Source: an uncultured Succinatimonas sp. (GTDB lineage: Bacteria > Pseudomonadota > Gammaproteobacteria > Enterobacterales > Succinivibrionaceae). From it: a stretch of DNA of 15,037 nt. A model generated the notes under the pieces. That model saw only the letters and a list, made by a program, of their open reading frames with translations. It did no database searches and had not been told where the DNA came from. The stretch lies in the NCBI GenBank assembly GCA_937880335.1, contig CALFLJ010000254.1:1-15037 (forward strand). Direction: 5' to 3'. The stretch's first letter is position 1. The number at the start of each line of letters is the position of its first letter. A program made the translations under genes and the position numbers. Shown here in pieces: positions 7,365-14,679 of the stretch.

Positions 7365-7397
7365 TAACAATAAAGGGATCTTCAAGAAGAAGATCCC
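7365..7397 (-). terminator. Intercistronic hairpin between mreB and mreC
   Basis: GGGATCTTC (7375-7383) and GAAGATCCC (7389-7397) form a perfect 9-bp stem with a 5-base loop. Read on the minus strand, just 8 bases after the mreB stop, it is followed by TTTATTGTTATAAA, an interrupted T-tract. It can act as a leaky terminator or as a 3' stabiliser that makes mreB mRNA more abundant than mreCD-maf-tldD. Experiments in E. coli report mreB as largely monocistronic, so the arrangement makes biological sense. Confidence 0.72.
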
Positions 7398-7405
7398 GGA
7401 TGGTT

Positions 7406-8455
7406 TTAGTCAAAGACTTCGTTGTCTTGTGTATCGTACATTTCTAAAGCTTTTCCGCCACCTCTTGCTACGCAAGTAAGAGGGTCCTCAGCTATAACAA
7501 CAGGTATACCTGTTTCTTCTCGCAGTAACTTATCTAAGTTGTGTAATAATGCACCACCACCAGATAACATCATTCCATGCTCTGCAATGTCAGCTGCAAG
7601 CTCTGGTGGAGATTTTTCCAAAGCTGTTCTAACAGCACTAACAATGCCTTTTATAGGATCAGAAAGTGCTTCTAATATTTCATTGGAATTTAAAGTAAAT
7701 GAACGAGGAACACCTTCTACTACAGAACGGCCGCGTACTTCTTTTTCATGCATTTCTTGTTCTGCGTATGCTGAACCAATTTCAATTTTTATAGATTCTG
7801 CAGTTGTTTCGCCAATTTCGTAACGTTTTGTGTTGCGAATGTAATCTATGATAGCTTGATCAAATCTGTTACCACCAATGCGAACAGAACTTGAGTAGAC
7901 AATTCCGTTTAAGGATATAATTGCAACTTCTGTGGTACCTCCACCTATATCAACAATCATAGAGCCTTTTGCTTCAGAGACAGGTAAACCTGCACCAATA
8001 GCTGCAGCCATTGGTTCTGTGATTAAGAAAACCTCACTTGCACCAGCGCCTTCTACAGATTCACGTATAGCTCTTCTTTCAACTTGTGTTGCACCACAAG
8101 GAACACATACTAATACACGAGGGCTTGGTTTAAAAGGAAAATGGTGAGAGCCTGATAAAACCTTATTTATGAAGTATTGCAGCATTTTTTCGGTATATTG
8201 GAAATCAGCAATTACGCCGTCCTTCATTGGGCGTATTACTTCCAGATTATCAGGACTTCTTCCAAGCATGATCTTAGCGGCTTTACCAACGGCATCAACT
8301 TTGCGTTGTGCGCCACCATTACGATCAAGACGGACTGCTACTACAGAAGGTTCGTTAAGAACGATGCCTTTATTTTTTACATAAACTAAAGTATTGGCTG
8401 TTCCAAGATCAATAGAGAGATCATTTGAGAACATGCTACGAATTTTTTTAAACAT
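7406..8455 (-). CDS. mreB: MreB, actin-like cell-shape protein
   Basis: Bacterial actin homologue that forms membrane-bound filaments guiding lateral peptidoglycan synthesis and rod shape. The 349-aa protein is nearly colinear with E. coli MreB (347 aa). It has an N-terminal amphipathic membrane-binding helix MFKKIRSMF (1-9), phosphate-1 loop DLGTAN (16-21), PRVLVCVPCGATQVERRAI (112-130), phosphate-2 DIGGGTTEV (169-177), the SSSVRIGGNRFD segment, and the adenosine motif LSGGGALLHNL near 298. The start ATG has only a weak upstream purine stretch (AGG about 12 bases before). First gene of the minus-strand mre cluster, with its own promoter in the 8456-8743 region and a hairpin directly after its stop. 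Confidence 0.98.
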   Translation of the reverse strand: MFKKIRSMFSNDLSIDLGTANTLVYVKNKGIVLNEPSVVAVRLDRNGGAQRKVDAVGKAAKIMLGRSPDNLEVIRPMKDGVIADFQYTEKMLQYFINKVLSGSHHFPFKPSPRVLVCVPCGATQVERRAIRESVEGAGASEVFLITEPMAAAIGAGLPVSEAKGSMIVDIGGGTTEVAIISLNGIVYSSSVRIGGNRFDQAIIDYIRNTKRYEIGETTAESIKIEIGSAYAEQEMHEKEVRGRSVVEGVPRSFTLNSNEILEALSDPIKGIVSAVRTALEKSPPELAADIAEHGMMLSGGGALLHNLDKLLREETGIPVVIAEDPLTCVARGGGKALEMYDTQDNEVFD

Positions 8456-8520
8456 TGCCAGAGCCTAGAACCGAATTGAAACTAAGAGGTTATTGTTATG
8501 ATTCTAAAAATATGATGGCA

Positions 8521-8529
8521 AGTATAACA
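8521..8529 (-). promoter_or_regulatory. Putative extended -10 promoter for mreB
   Basis: On the minus strand this reads TGTTATACT, an extended -10 element (TG-N-TATACT) preceded by a GTGTG run. No good -35 lies 16-18 bases upstream, which is tolerated by extended -10 promoters. The implied leader is about 55-60 bases. Predicted by eye only. Confidence 0.42.
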
Positions 8530-8713
8530 CACACTAAAAAAAGATTGTTTATATGCTAACTAATGTAATAGATTAACTTAAAAAAATTTGTTCACTCTTA
8601 AGAAATTATTACCAAAATAAAGATAAATATAAGTTATATTTTTTTTAATTTATAATTTAAATCTTTATATTAAACCAGTTTACTTATATCAATGAGGGGA
8701 TTTTTGTAAGATA

Positions 8714-8737
8714 ATCTCCTACTTTTTAGTAGGAGAT
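8714..8737 (-). terminator. Hairpin terminator at the 3' end of ssb
   Basis: ATCTCCTACT (8714-8723) and AGTAGGAGAT (8728-8737) make a perfect 10-bp stem with a 4-base loop, 6 bases past the ssb stop. On the minus strand the following bases are TTATCTTACAAAAA, only weakly T-rich, so termination may be partial. Its position and strength make it the likely ssb transcript end. The rest of the 8456-8743 gap is extremely AT-rich and shows no gene. Confidence 0.6.
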
Positions 8738-8743
8738 ATATTA

Positions 8744-9265
8744 TTAAAAAGGTATTTCTAAATCATATTCATTTAAAGCAGTAATTGCAGGTTCAACTAA
8801 TTCATCAACCATAGGTAAATTTATAGGCTTTTGGATTTGAGCTTCATTTACCTTATTTTTTATAAGCTTTTCATTTTGTTGTGGTCCAAAATCGGGTTCT
8901 ATAAAAGTATTTTGGTTGGACTGAGAGCATCTAGTTCCCAACATCTCCATTTGTTCTGCAATTATTTCAGTTACATAATGTTTTTGGTTTTGCTTGTCTA
9001 AGTATCCTCTTGTTCTCATTCTACCTTCAATATAGACTTGTGAGCCTTTATGTAGATAACCTTTTGCTATTTCAGCAAGCTTTCCCCATAAGACAATGTG
9101 ATGCCACTCCGCAATTTCTGTATTTTTTCCTGTATCAATATTTCGTTTAATTTCATTAGTTACAATAGAAATATTAGCAACAGATATCCCTGAATTTGTT
9201 TGTCGACATGTAGGCTCATCCCCCATAGTACCAACGATTATTGCTTTATTAATTCCTCTGGCCAT
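8744..9265 (-). CDS. ssb: Single-stranded DNA-binding protein SSB
   Basis: Essential tetrameric protein that coats single-stranded DNA in replication, repair and recombination and recruits partners through its C-terminal tip. The 173-aa protein has an OB-fold over about residues 1-112: GINKAIIVGTMGDEPTCRQTNSG, the AEWHHIVLWGKLAEIAKGYLHKGSQVYIEGRMRTRGY core with conserved Trp residues, and QMEMLG. A Gln/Asn-rich linker (about 113-160) leads to the acidic tip YDLEIPF, a variant of the usual DDDIPF that keeps the essential Ile-Pro-Phe ending. AAGGA 7 bases before the ATG is a strong ribosome site. It is divergent from uvrA, a layout conserved in gammaproteobacteria. Confidence 0.97.
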   Translation of the reverse strand: MARGINKAIIVGTMGDEPTCRQTNSGISVANISIVTNEIKRNIDTGKNTEIAEWHHIVLWGKLAEIAKGYLHKGSQVYIEGRMRTRGYLDKQNQKHYVTEIIAEQMEMLGTRCSQSNQNTFIEPDFGPQQNEKLIKNKVNEAQIQKPINLPMVDELVEPAITALNEYDLEIPF

Positions 9266-9417
9266 AAAATTCCTTGTTTCTGATTTGTTAAAAAATGTTT
9301 TAAAAGTAAAATTAACTGTAAAATTTTAATTTTTTGTGTTTTATAAATTTAAAAATTTGGCTTGAAACTGATATTTTTAAAGAATAAATATTTTATTCTA
9401 TTTTTAATTATATTTAA

Positions 9418-9440
9418 TATAATCAAAGAGTATTTATAAT
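9418..9440 (+). promoter_or_regulatory. Putative uvrA promoter -10 elements
   Basis: Two perfect TATAAT hexamers occur at 9418-9423 and 9435-9440, ahead of the uvrA ATG at 9461. Neither has a good -35 at the right distance, and the region is so AT-rich that chance matches are expected. The first gives a leader of about 30 bases and is the better candidate. No LexA-type operator (CTGT-N8-ACAG) is visible anywhere in 9266-9460. Confidence 0.33.
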
Positions 9441-9460
9441 AGTTTTTTTGGTGATTATTT

Positions 9461-12304
9461 ATGGACGAAATTGTAATCAGGGGGGCTAGGACCCACAATT
9501 TAAAGAATTTATCACTTAAAATCCCTCGTAATAAGTTGTGCGTAATAACAGGTTTGTCAGGATCAGGCAAATCATCCATAGCATTTGATACACTTTATGC
9601 AGAAGGTCAAAGAAGATATGTAGAATCTTTGTCCTCTTATGCAAGACAATTTTTGCAGCTTATGGATAAACCTGATGTCGAGTCTATAGATGGATTATCA
9701 CCTGCTATTTCAATTGAACAAAAATCAACCTCACATAATCCTCGATCAACAGTTGGTACAATTACAGAAATACATGATTATTTGCGGTTAATGTGGGCCC
9801 GCATTGGTATTGCAAAATGTCCAGAACATGGAACTGTTTTAAAGGCACAGACTGTAACGCAAATTACAGATACTGTTTTATCATTACCTGAAGAAATGAA
9901 GGTGATGATACTATCTCCTGTTGTTAGGGGGCGAAAGGGAGAGTATAAGCAGCTGTTCGCACAGCTTTCTGCTGATGGATTTATTAGAGCAAGAGTTGAT
10001 GGTGAGATTTGTGATATTTCAGACCCTCCAGAGTTAGCATTAAGGGTTAAACATAATATTGAAATAGTTGTTGACCGTCTAAAAATACGTCCAGATATAA
10101 GAAATAGAATAGCAGATTCAATTGAGACAGCTTTGAAATATTCAGATGGTTTGGTGATTGTATCTCCAATGGATGAGCATAAAGCGGAAGAGGAAATATT
10201 ATTTTCTAGTCATTATTCTTGCCCACACTGTGGATATTCCATTCAAGAGCTTGAACCACGCAATTTCTCTTTTAATAACCCTCATGGATCTTGTCCTAAA
10301 TGTGAAGGATTAGGTGCTTTGATGGTTGTGGATGAAAAAAAAGTTGTACCAGATCCTAGTCGTTCTGTTTCGGAAGGAGCAATTGTAGGGTGGGATAGAC
10401 GATCTGTTTGGTATTTCAGACAACTTGAGGCAGTTGCAGAGTTTTATTGTATTGATTTAAATAAGGCTTTTTCAGATCTTACTGATAAAGAGAAAAAAAT
10501 TTTACTTTATGGATCTGGAAAGACTTGTATTCCCATGGAATTTTCTTTTGCTAATGGTTCAAAATTTGAGAAATCTTTACAGCCATTTGAAGGAGTAATT
10601 CCAAATTATGAACGTCGTTTAAAGGAAACAGATTCAGACTATGTTAGAGAGTTTATTTCCAAGCTTATGACTCCATCTCCTTGTCCTGAGTGTAAAGGAG
10701 CAAGACTTAAAAGGGAGTACTGCAATGTTTTTGTTGGAGAAAAAAATATTCCTAGTGTTAATGAGCTATCAATTATAAATGCATATGATTTTTTTAATAA
10801 CTTAATATTGACCAAACAAGAACAAGGTATAGCAGATCGTATTTTAAAAGAGATAAAGTCTCGTTTATCTTTTTTAATAAACGTTGGTTTGGGGTATTTA
10901 AATTTATCTCGCAGCGCAGAAACTTTATCAGGTGGTGAGGCTCAGCGCATTCGCTTAGCAAGTCAAATAGGCTCAGGACTTACTGGAGTTATGTATGTTC
11001 TTGATGAACCAAGTATAGGTTTACATCAAAGAGATAATAGTAAGCTAATAGGAGCTCTGAAAAATTTACGTAATTTGGGAAATTCTGTAATTGTGGTAGA
11101 ACACGATGAGGAAACAATGCGTAATGCTGATTTTATTTTAGACATTGGTCCTGGTGCTGGAATTCATGGTGGTGAGGTTGTAGCCTGTGGTAAAGTAGAA
11201 GATATTGAAAATAATAAAAAATCGCTTACAGGCGAGTATTTATCTGGAAAAAGAAAAATAGAGATTCCCAAAAAAAGGGTAAAACCTCAAAAAAATAAAT
11301 TTATAGAATTAAACGGATGTTGTGGAAATAATTTAAAAAATGTTTCAGTAAAGTTTCCTGTTGGTTGCTTTATAACTGTTACAGGAGTATCCGGTTCTGG
11401 TAAATCAACATTAATAAATGATACTTTAGTAAGAATAGCAGAGCGAGAGTTAAATCGTGTTTCTGCTAATGATATTCCTGCCACATACGAGTCTATAACT
11501 GGTTTAGATAATTTCGATAAGATTATTTGTATAGATCAAAGCCCAATTGGAAGAACTCCAAGATCTAATCCTGCAACTTATGTTGGTCTTTTTACTGATA
11601 TAAGAGATCTTTTTTCTAAAACACAAGAAGCTAGGGCTCGTGGTTATGGTCCGGGACGTTTTTCTTTTAATGTAAAAGGGGGACGATGCGAGGCTTGTCA
11701 AGGAGACGGTACTATTAGAGTATCTATGAACTTCTTACCAGATATTTATGTGAAATGCGAGGAGTGTCAGGGGCAGCGGTATAATCGAGAAACTTTAGAG
11801 GTTACCTATAAAGGTAAGAATATCTCAGATGTATTAGAAATGAATATTGAAACAGCTTTAGATTTTTTTAAATCTGTTCCCTCTATTGCAAATAAACTAC
11901 AAACATTGATGGATGTTGGATTGTCTTATATAAAATTAGGACAATCAGCTTTAACTTTTTCAGGCGGTGAGGCTCAACGTATTAAACTTTCTAAAGAGCT
12001 TTCTAAACGTTCAACAGGCAGAACTTTATACGTTTTAGATGAGCCCACAACAGGATTACATTTTCATGATGTAAAGCAGTTGCTAGATGTTTTATTGCGT
12101 TTACGTGATAATGGAAATACTGTTATTGTAATTGAACATAATTTAGATGTTATAAAGTCTGCAGATTATATTATTGATTTAGGTCCTGAAGGCGGTAGTG
12201 GAGGTGGCGAAATTATAGCTACAGGAACTCCAGAGGAAATATCTTTGTGTAAGAATTCATTTACAGGTAAATTTTTAAAGCAAATTTTAGATAGAGGTTA
12301 TTAG
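9461..12304 (+). CDS. uvrA: UvrA, nucleotide-excision-repair ATPase
   Basis: DNA-damage recognition subunit of the UvrABC excinuclease: a dimer scans DNA with UvrB, then leaves once UvrB is loaded at the lesion. At 947 aa it matches the family (about 940). Two ABC modules are intact: Walker A GLSGSGKS at 31-38 and a second GVSGSGKS near 642-649; signature LSGGEAQRIRLASQ near 489 and FSGGEAQRIKLSKEL near 834; Walker B VLDEPSIGLH and VLDEPTTGLH. Zinc modules are seen as Cys254/257/278/281 (CPHC...CPKC) and a CEAC...CEEC module near 743-770. The conserved insertion blocks RYVESLSSYARQFL and ISIEQKSTSHNPRSTVGT are present. The ribosome site is weak (GGTG 9 bases upstream). A DUF2750-like gene follows 11 bases after the stop. 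Confidence 0.98.
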   Translation: MDEIVIRGARTHNLKNLSLKIPRNKLCVITGLSGSGKSSIAFDTLYAEGQRRYVESLSSYARQFLQLMDKPDVESIDGLSPAISIEQKSTSHNPRSTVGTITEIHDYLRLMWARIGIAKCPEHGTVLKAQTVTQITDTVLSLPEEMKVMILSPVVRGRKGEYKQLFAQLSADGFIRARVDGEICDISDPPELALRVKHNIEIVVDRLKIRPDIRNRIADSIETALKYSDGLVIVSPMDEHKAEEEILFSSHYSCPHCGYSIQELEPRNFSFNNPHGSCPKCEGLGALMVVDEKKVVPDPSRSVSEGAIVGWDRRSVWYFRQLEAVAEFYCIDLNKAFSDLTDKEKKILLYGSGKTCIPMEFSFANGSKFEKSLQPFEGVIPNYERRLKETDSDYVREFISKLMTPSPCPECKGARLKREYCNVFVGEKNIPSVNELSIINAYDFFNNLILTKQEQGIADRILKEIKSRLSFLINVGLGYLNLSRSAETLSGGEAQRIRLASQIGSGLTGVMYVLDEPSIGLHQRDNSKLIGALKNLRNLGNSVIVVEHDEETMRNADFILDIGPGAGIHGGEVVACGKVEDIENNKKSLTGEYLSGKRKIEIPKKRVKPQKNKFIELNGCCGNNLKNVSVKFPVGCFITVTGVSGSGKSTLINDTLVRIAERELNRVSANDIPATYESITGLDNFDKIICIDQSPIGRTPRSNPATYVGLFTDIRDLFSKTQEARARGYGPGRFSFNVKGGRCEACQGDGTIRVSMNFLPDIYVKCEECQGQRYNRETLEVTYKGKNISDVLEMNIETALDFFKSVPSIANKLQTLMDVGLSYIKLGQSALTFSGGEAQRIKLSKELSKRSTGRTLYVLDEPTTGLHFHDVKQLLDVLLRLRDNGNTVIVIEHNLDVIKSADYIIDLGPEGGSGGGEIIATGTPEEISLCKNSFTGKFLKQILDRGY

Positions 12305-12315
12305 AGAGGATATTT

Positions 12316-12687
12316 ATGGAAAAATTAAGTGAAAAAGAGCTTGAGGCTGTATTGTCTTTAAATGCTGAGTATAGACAAGCCTTTTTTAATAATAAAAGCA
12401 AGGAGAATCAAGGCCTTTTTATAATTCTTCAAGAAGAAGGCCCTTTTATGTTAGAGGATGAAAATGAGGAAGTTGGTGATAAATATTATATTTTACCTGT
12501 ATTTCCTTATGAGGAGCTAGCTCAGGCTTATGTATCATCCACTGGAGTTAATGCTAAAGTTCAATTTATAACATCTAAAGCATGGAATGAAAGTTGGGTA
12601 AATATGCTTGTAGAAAATAAGGTAATGCTTGGTTTTATTCCTGTATCTGATCAAGATTTTGCTGTAGATGATCCAAAAAATATATAG
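12316..12687 (+). CDS. DUF2750-like small cytosolic protein
   Basis: I do not recognise a known function. The 123-aa acidic protein has no signal peptide or membrane segment. Its layout resembles DUF2750: an N-terminal helix (about 5-25), a strand GLFIILQEEGPFMLEDENEE, then YYILPVFPYEELAQAYVSSTGVNAKVQFITSKAWNESWVNMLVENKVMLGFIPV, where LPVFPYEELA, the Trp-rich helix and the hydrophobic FIPV strand match the pattern LPVWP-x-x-x-A / FLExWLPxL / VxVxVFP of that family. It has a very strong ribosome site (GAGAGGA 6 bases before ATG) and lies 11 bases after uvrA, so it is cotranscribed and probably well translated. A hairpin terminator follows. The DUF2750 call is from memory of the motif pattern; a search of PF11042 would settle it. 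Confidence 0.72.
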   Translation: MEKLSEKELEAVLSLNAEYRQAFFNNKSKENQGLFIILQEEGPFMLEDENEEVGDKYYILPVFPYEELAQAYVSSTGVNAKVQFITSKAWNESWVNMLVENKVMLGFIPVSDQDFAVDDPKNI

Positions 12688-12699
12688 TATTTAATCATC

Positions 12700-12735
12700 A
12701 TAAAAGGTCCAATATGAAAAAATTGGGCCTTTTAT
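12700..12735 (+). terminator. Intrinsic terminator of the uvrA operon
   Basis: ATAAAAGGTCCAAT (12700-12713) pairs with ATTGGGCCTTTTAT (12722-12735): 14 bp with a single G-U pair and an 8-base loop. The A-rich upstream arm and T-rich downstream arm extend the GC core, giving the TTTT run needed for release on the plus strand. It lies 12 bases past the stop of the DUF2750-like gene. Confidence 0.78.
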
Positions 12736-12772
12736 GTACTAGTAAATAAAAGAGAGTGAAATAGAAGCTGAG

Positions 12773-13066
12773 TAACCCCATTTAAGTCTGATATCATTAT
12801 ATGACTTTAATGAAGTTTATTATGGTAAGAATTAAACGTAGCCCTACAGCATTAAAAATAGCAGATCTAATCCTTAAAACTATGCCGTAAATATCTACAA
12901 GACGAATAAGATACTTAACAATCGAAATGTTAATGTTTTTATGTTTTGCTATATAGTTTTTACTAAAATTCTCTTCTTCCCAAAGTCTATAAATTTCACT
13001 TTTATCTTTATATGAAAGCTTCATAAATAATAAACCCCAATAAATTTGTTCAACTTACTGGGGTCA
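12773..13066 (-). mobile_element. Internally deleted IS3-family relic (IS150-like)
   Basis: Read on the minus strand the element starts TGACCCCAGTAAGTTGAAC (from 13066), a typical end of the IS150 subgroup of IS3, followed by the usual promoter-proximal inverted repeat ACCCCA/TGGGGT (13034-13039 and 13059-13064) and the start of orfA. The other end (12773 onwards, plus strand) reads TAACCCCATTTAAGTCTGA and matches the first end apart from one mismatch near the tip, one inserted base and a few inner changes. About 294 bp remain of an element normally near 1.2-1.5 kb; orfB and most of orfA are gone. Flanking bases (GAG before, CCC after) show no target duplication, as expected for an old or rearranged copy. 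Confidence 0.66.
12797..13024 (-). pseudogene. Truncated IS3-family transposase OrfA
   Basis: A 75-codon open frame in the IS relic. Its N-terminus, MKLSYKDKSEIYRLWEEENFSKNYIAKHKNINISIVKYLIRLVDIYG, fits the helix-turn-helix start of IS3/IS150-type OrfA proteins, which typically read like KLSYEDKxEIYRLRKxGxSxxxIAKxFxINxSNLKYLIRLIDxHG. From about residue 48 the match fades: VLRIRSAIFNAVGLRLILTIINF only loosely follows the expected LR-x-KNRYYSPELKLEIIN segment, consistent with mutational decay. It then stops near the far end of the element. The second helix-turn-helix, the leucine zipper and the OrfB DDE domain are missing, so it cannot transpose. Any remaining DNA-binding activity is unproven. 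Confidence 0.62.
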
Positions 13067-13108
13067 CCCTATTACTAGGGATTTCATCATATTTCTTGGA
13101 GATGATTA

Positions 13109-14236
13109 TTATTTAGCGGCACGAGCAGCAGCATCCTCAATAGATAACTTGCTTGCTGCAGCCTTTAATCCTTCCATATCAAGTTGAGACATAGCAACTA
13201 GCTCATCCTTAGTATATGGAAGTTGGTTAACAAAGTACTTCTCGTAACTTGCATAGTCTTCAGGAGAAGAAACATAGAGATAAGGGAAGGTAATATCCTC
13301 AAATTTTCCAGCAAAGTCAGTATAATTTCCTTTAACGGCGTTATAAACTGCCATGAAAGCAAATAAAGGATCACAATAGTGACCGCCAGATTGTCCTGCC
13401 ATTGAGCCATTTTTTAATCTCTCACCTAAGTCTGGTAAGAAATCTGTAGAAACAACAGCGATCTTGCCTGTTTTTCCTGCTCTCTCAACAGCAGCTACAG
13501 CACCCTGTAAAGGATCTCCGCCACCGCCTGCAGGAATTAAAGCATCAAGGTTAGGGTTAGCTGCCATTAAAGCTTCTGCCGCCTTTGAACCACCTTCTGA
13601 TGATGTACCTGCATATTGAGGCTCAGAGATAGTGGCTTTGTCGTTAGGATGGTCTTTATTCCATTGTTCAACACCAGCCTTGTAACCTTCCCAACGGCCA
13701 AGCCAGGTTGCATCGCCTTGTTCCCAACCAATTAAACCAATGTTACGGCATCCCTTGTCTAATAAAATTTTAACTAGGTTAGCTCCATTTTCAGGTTCAT
13801 TCTCATGAACTGCACCAATAAAATAAGGTGAGTCTACTGCCATTTGATAAACATCAGGACTTGCAGTCTTAGAAATAATACGGAAGAATTGAGCTAAATA
13901 AACCTCATTATCGTTCGCTGTTTTAATAGCAGATGTCATTTCTGTATCAGCTGAGTTACAGATAATAATGCCTTCACAACCAGCAGCAACAAGTTGCTCT
14001 ACGGAAGCTGTAACTTTCTCAGATACGTGTCCTTGGTCAACATATTGAATTTCTACATTTAAAGCGTCTGCTGCCTCATCTAGGATGCGTTTGCAGCAAG
14101 AACCTAAAACATCAGTGGATGACCAGATAGAAACACCAATCTTCATATCAGCAGCGTTTGCAACGGTGCTAAAAGAAGCAACACTAGCGGCTAATGCTGT
14201 AGTTGCAACTGCTTTTGCTAACTTAGTAAATTTCAT
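13109..14236 (-). CDS. Periplasmic sugar-type ABC substrate-binding protein
   Basis: Type 1 periplasmic binding protein of the ribose/galactose (CUT2) class, which captures a small sugar or related ligand and delivers it to an ABC permease. The 375-aa precursor has a clear Sec signal peptide (MKFTKLAK, hydrophobic Ala/Val core, cleavage after ANA at about 29). It then has the first Rossmann strand MKIGVSIWSSTDVLG, EKVTASVEQLVAAGCEGIIICNSADTEM, GANLVKILLDKGCRNIGLIGWEQGDATWLGRWEGYKAGVEQW, and PNLDALIPAGGGGDPLQGAVAAVERAGKTGKIAVVSTDFLPD, all typical of Peripla_BP_4-like proteins. The ligand cannot be told from sequence. AGGAAG 7 bases before ATG is a strong ribosome site. Base composition is visibly less AT-rich than its neighbours, consistent with high expression or transfer. 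The permease lies divergently upstream. Confidence 0.9.
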   Translation of the reverse strand: MKFTKLAKAVATTALAASVASFSTVANAADMKIGVSIWSSTDVLGSCCKRILDEAADALNVEIQYVDQGHVSEKVTASVEQLVAAGCEGIIICNSADTEMTSAIKTANDNEVYLAQFFRIISKTASPDVYQMAVDSPYFIGAVHENEPENGANLVKILLDKGCRNIGLIGWEQGDATWLGRWEGYKAGVEQWNKDHPNDKATISEPQYAGTSSEGGSKAAEALMAANPNLDALIPAGGGGDPLQGAVAAVERAGKTGKIAVVSTDFLPDLGERLKNGSMAGQSGGHYCDPLFAFMAVYNAVKGNYTDFAGKFEDITFPYLYVSSPEDYASYEKYFVNQLPYTKDELVAMSQLDMEGLKAAASKLSIEDAAARAAK

Positions 14237-14272
14237 AAATAAACTTCCTTACGTTGACGAGCAATAAATCCG

Positions 14273-14286
14273 GGAGCGTTTGCTCC
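14273..14286 (-). promoter_or_regulatory. Hairpin in the binding-protein 5' leader
   Basis: GGAGC (14273-14277) and GCTCC (14282-14286) form a GC-rich 5-bp stem with a 4-base loop, about 15 bases into the predicted leader and 36 bases before the ATG. It does not cover the ribosome site, so mRNA stabilisation is more likely than translational blocking. Functional role is inference. Confidence 0.35.
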
Positions 14287-14302
14287 TATAGATTTCTGTA
14301 TT

Positions 14303-14337
14303 TAAATAATAACGAAAATTTTGTTGTAAACGTATGC
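14303..14337 (-). promoter_or_regulatory. Promoter of the binding-protein gene with LacI-type operator
   Basis: On the minus strand TTTACA (14325-14330) and TATTTA (14303-14308) stand 16 bases apart, a fair sigma-70 promoter giving a leader of about 60 bases. GTAAACGTATGC (plus strand 14326-14337) overlaps the -35 and matches the palindrome GTAAACGTTTAC found at 14667 in 10 of 12 positions. It is therefore a likely second site for the same LacI/GalR-family repressor. Prediction by eye. Confidence 0.48.
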
Positions 14338-14603
14338 ATAGTTCACAAAAATGAAAAAACATAAAAAAAATAATTTTATCTTCGTGTTTTATTTCTAAAA
14401 ATCAAGTTGTTATAAAAAAAATTTTGTTAGAAAAAGAAAGCTTTATTTAATTTTCCTGTCTATGAAAAAGAATTTTAAATAGTGCAATATTTGCGATTTC
14501 TAATACAGACATTTGTAATTATTATTTTAGTATCAAATTTTTTGCAAAATTTTTAGGGATCTCTATCTAATGCTTGCTTGAATTAAATTAATTTTGGTTT
14601 AAG

Positions 14604-14619
14604 TGCGATCGTGATCAAA
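14604..14619. promoter_or_regulatory. CRP-like binding site
   Basis: TGCGA-TCGTGA-TCAAA matches the CRP consensus TGTGA-N6-TCACA in 8 of 10 informative positions, including the key G and C. It lies about 60 bases upstream of the operator palindrome, on the permease side. Catabolite activation would suit a sugar importer, but in AT-rich DNA this is only suggestive. Confidence 0.33.
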
Positions 14620-14665
14620 AAAAAAGAAATTTTTTTTATAAAAAACGTGCGATAGATTATATAAA

Positions 14666-14679
14666 CGTAAACGTTTACG
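14666..14679. promoter_or_regulatory. LacI/GalR-family operator palindrome
   Basis: CGTAAACGTTTACG is a perfect 14-bp palindrome with the central CG step that characterises LacI/GalR-family operators (GalR-type sites read GTGTAANCGNTTACAC). It stands about 160 bases upstream of the permease ATG, near possible -10 sequences (TATAAA at 14660-14665). The imperfect copy at 14326-14337 by the divergent gene supports a common local repressor. The regulator gene itself is not in the window. Confidence 0.62.

Noticed and set aside
7422..8389. Several plus-strand open frames (7422-7823, 7932-8147, 8169-8389) opposite mreB
   Set aside because: They lie wholly antisense to the highly conserved mreB and have no recognisable protein features or ribosome sites; they reflect mreB codon bias.
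9316..9331. Possible LexA box beginning CTGTAAAATTTT
   Set aside because: The second half-site reads AATT instead of ACAG, so the palindrome required for LexA is absent.
9349..9579. Minus-strand frame over the uvrA start with a DPDKPV-type N-terminus
   Set aside because: It is the antisense of the uvrA Walker A region, a common artefact opposite P-loops; the rest is low-complexity AT-rich sequence.
13067..13080. Small stem CCCTA/TAGGG after the binding-protein gene as its terminator
   Set aside because: Only 5 bp with no T-tract following on the minus strand; the IS relic begins immediately after it. It could be the remains of a disrupted terminator, but that cannot be supported.
14085..14267. 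Plus-strand frame opposite the binding-protein signal peptide
   Set aside because: Antisense to an obvious signal peptide coding region, with no ribosome site or family resemblance.
14360..14560. Loose inverted repeats (such as TTTCTAA/TTAGAAA and TGTCT/AGACA) as a possible small RNA or attachment site
   Set aside because: They are short, A/T-dominated and widely spaced, as expected by chance; no promoter-terminator pair supports an RNA gene.
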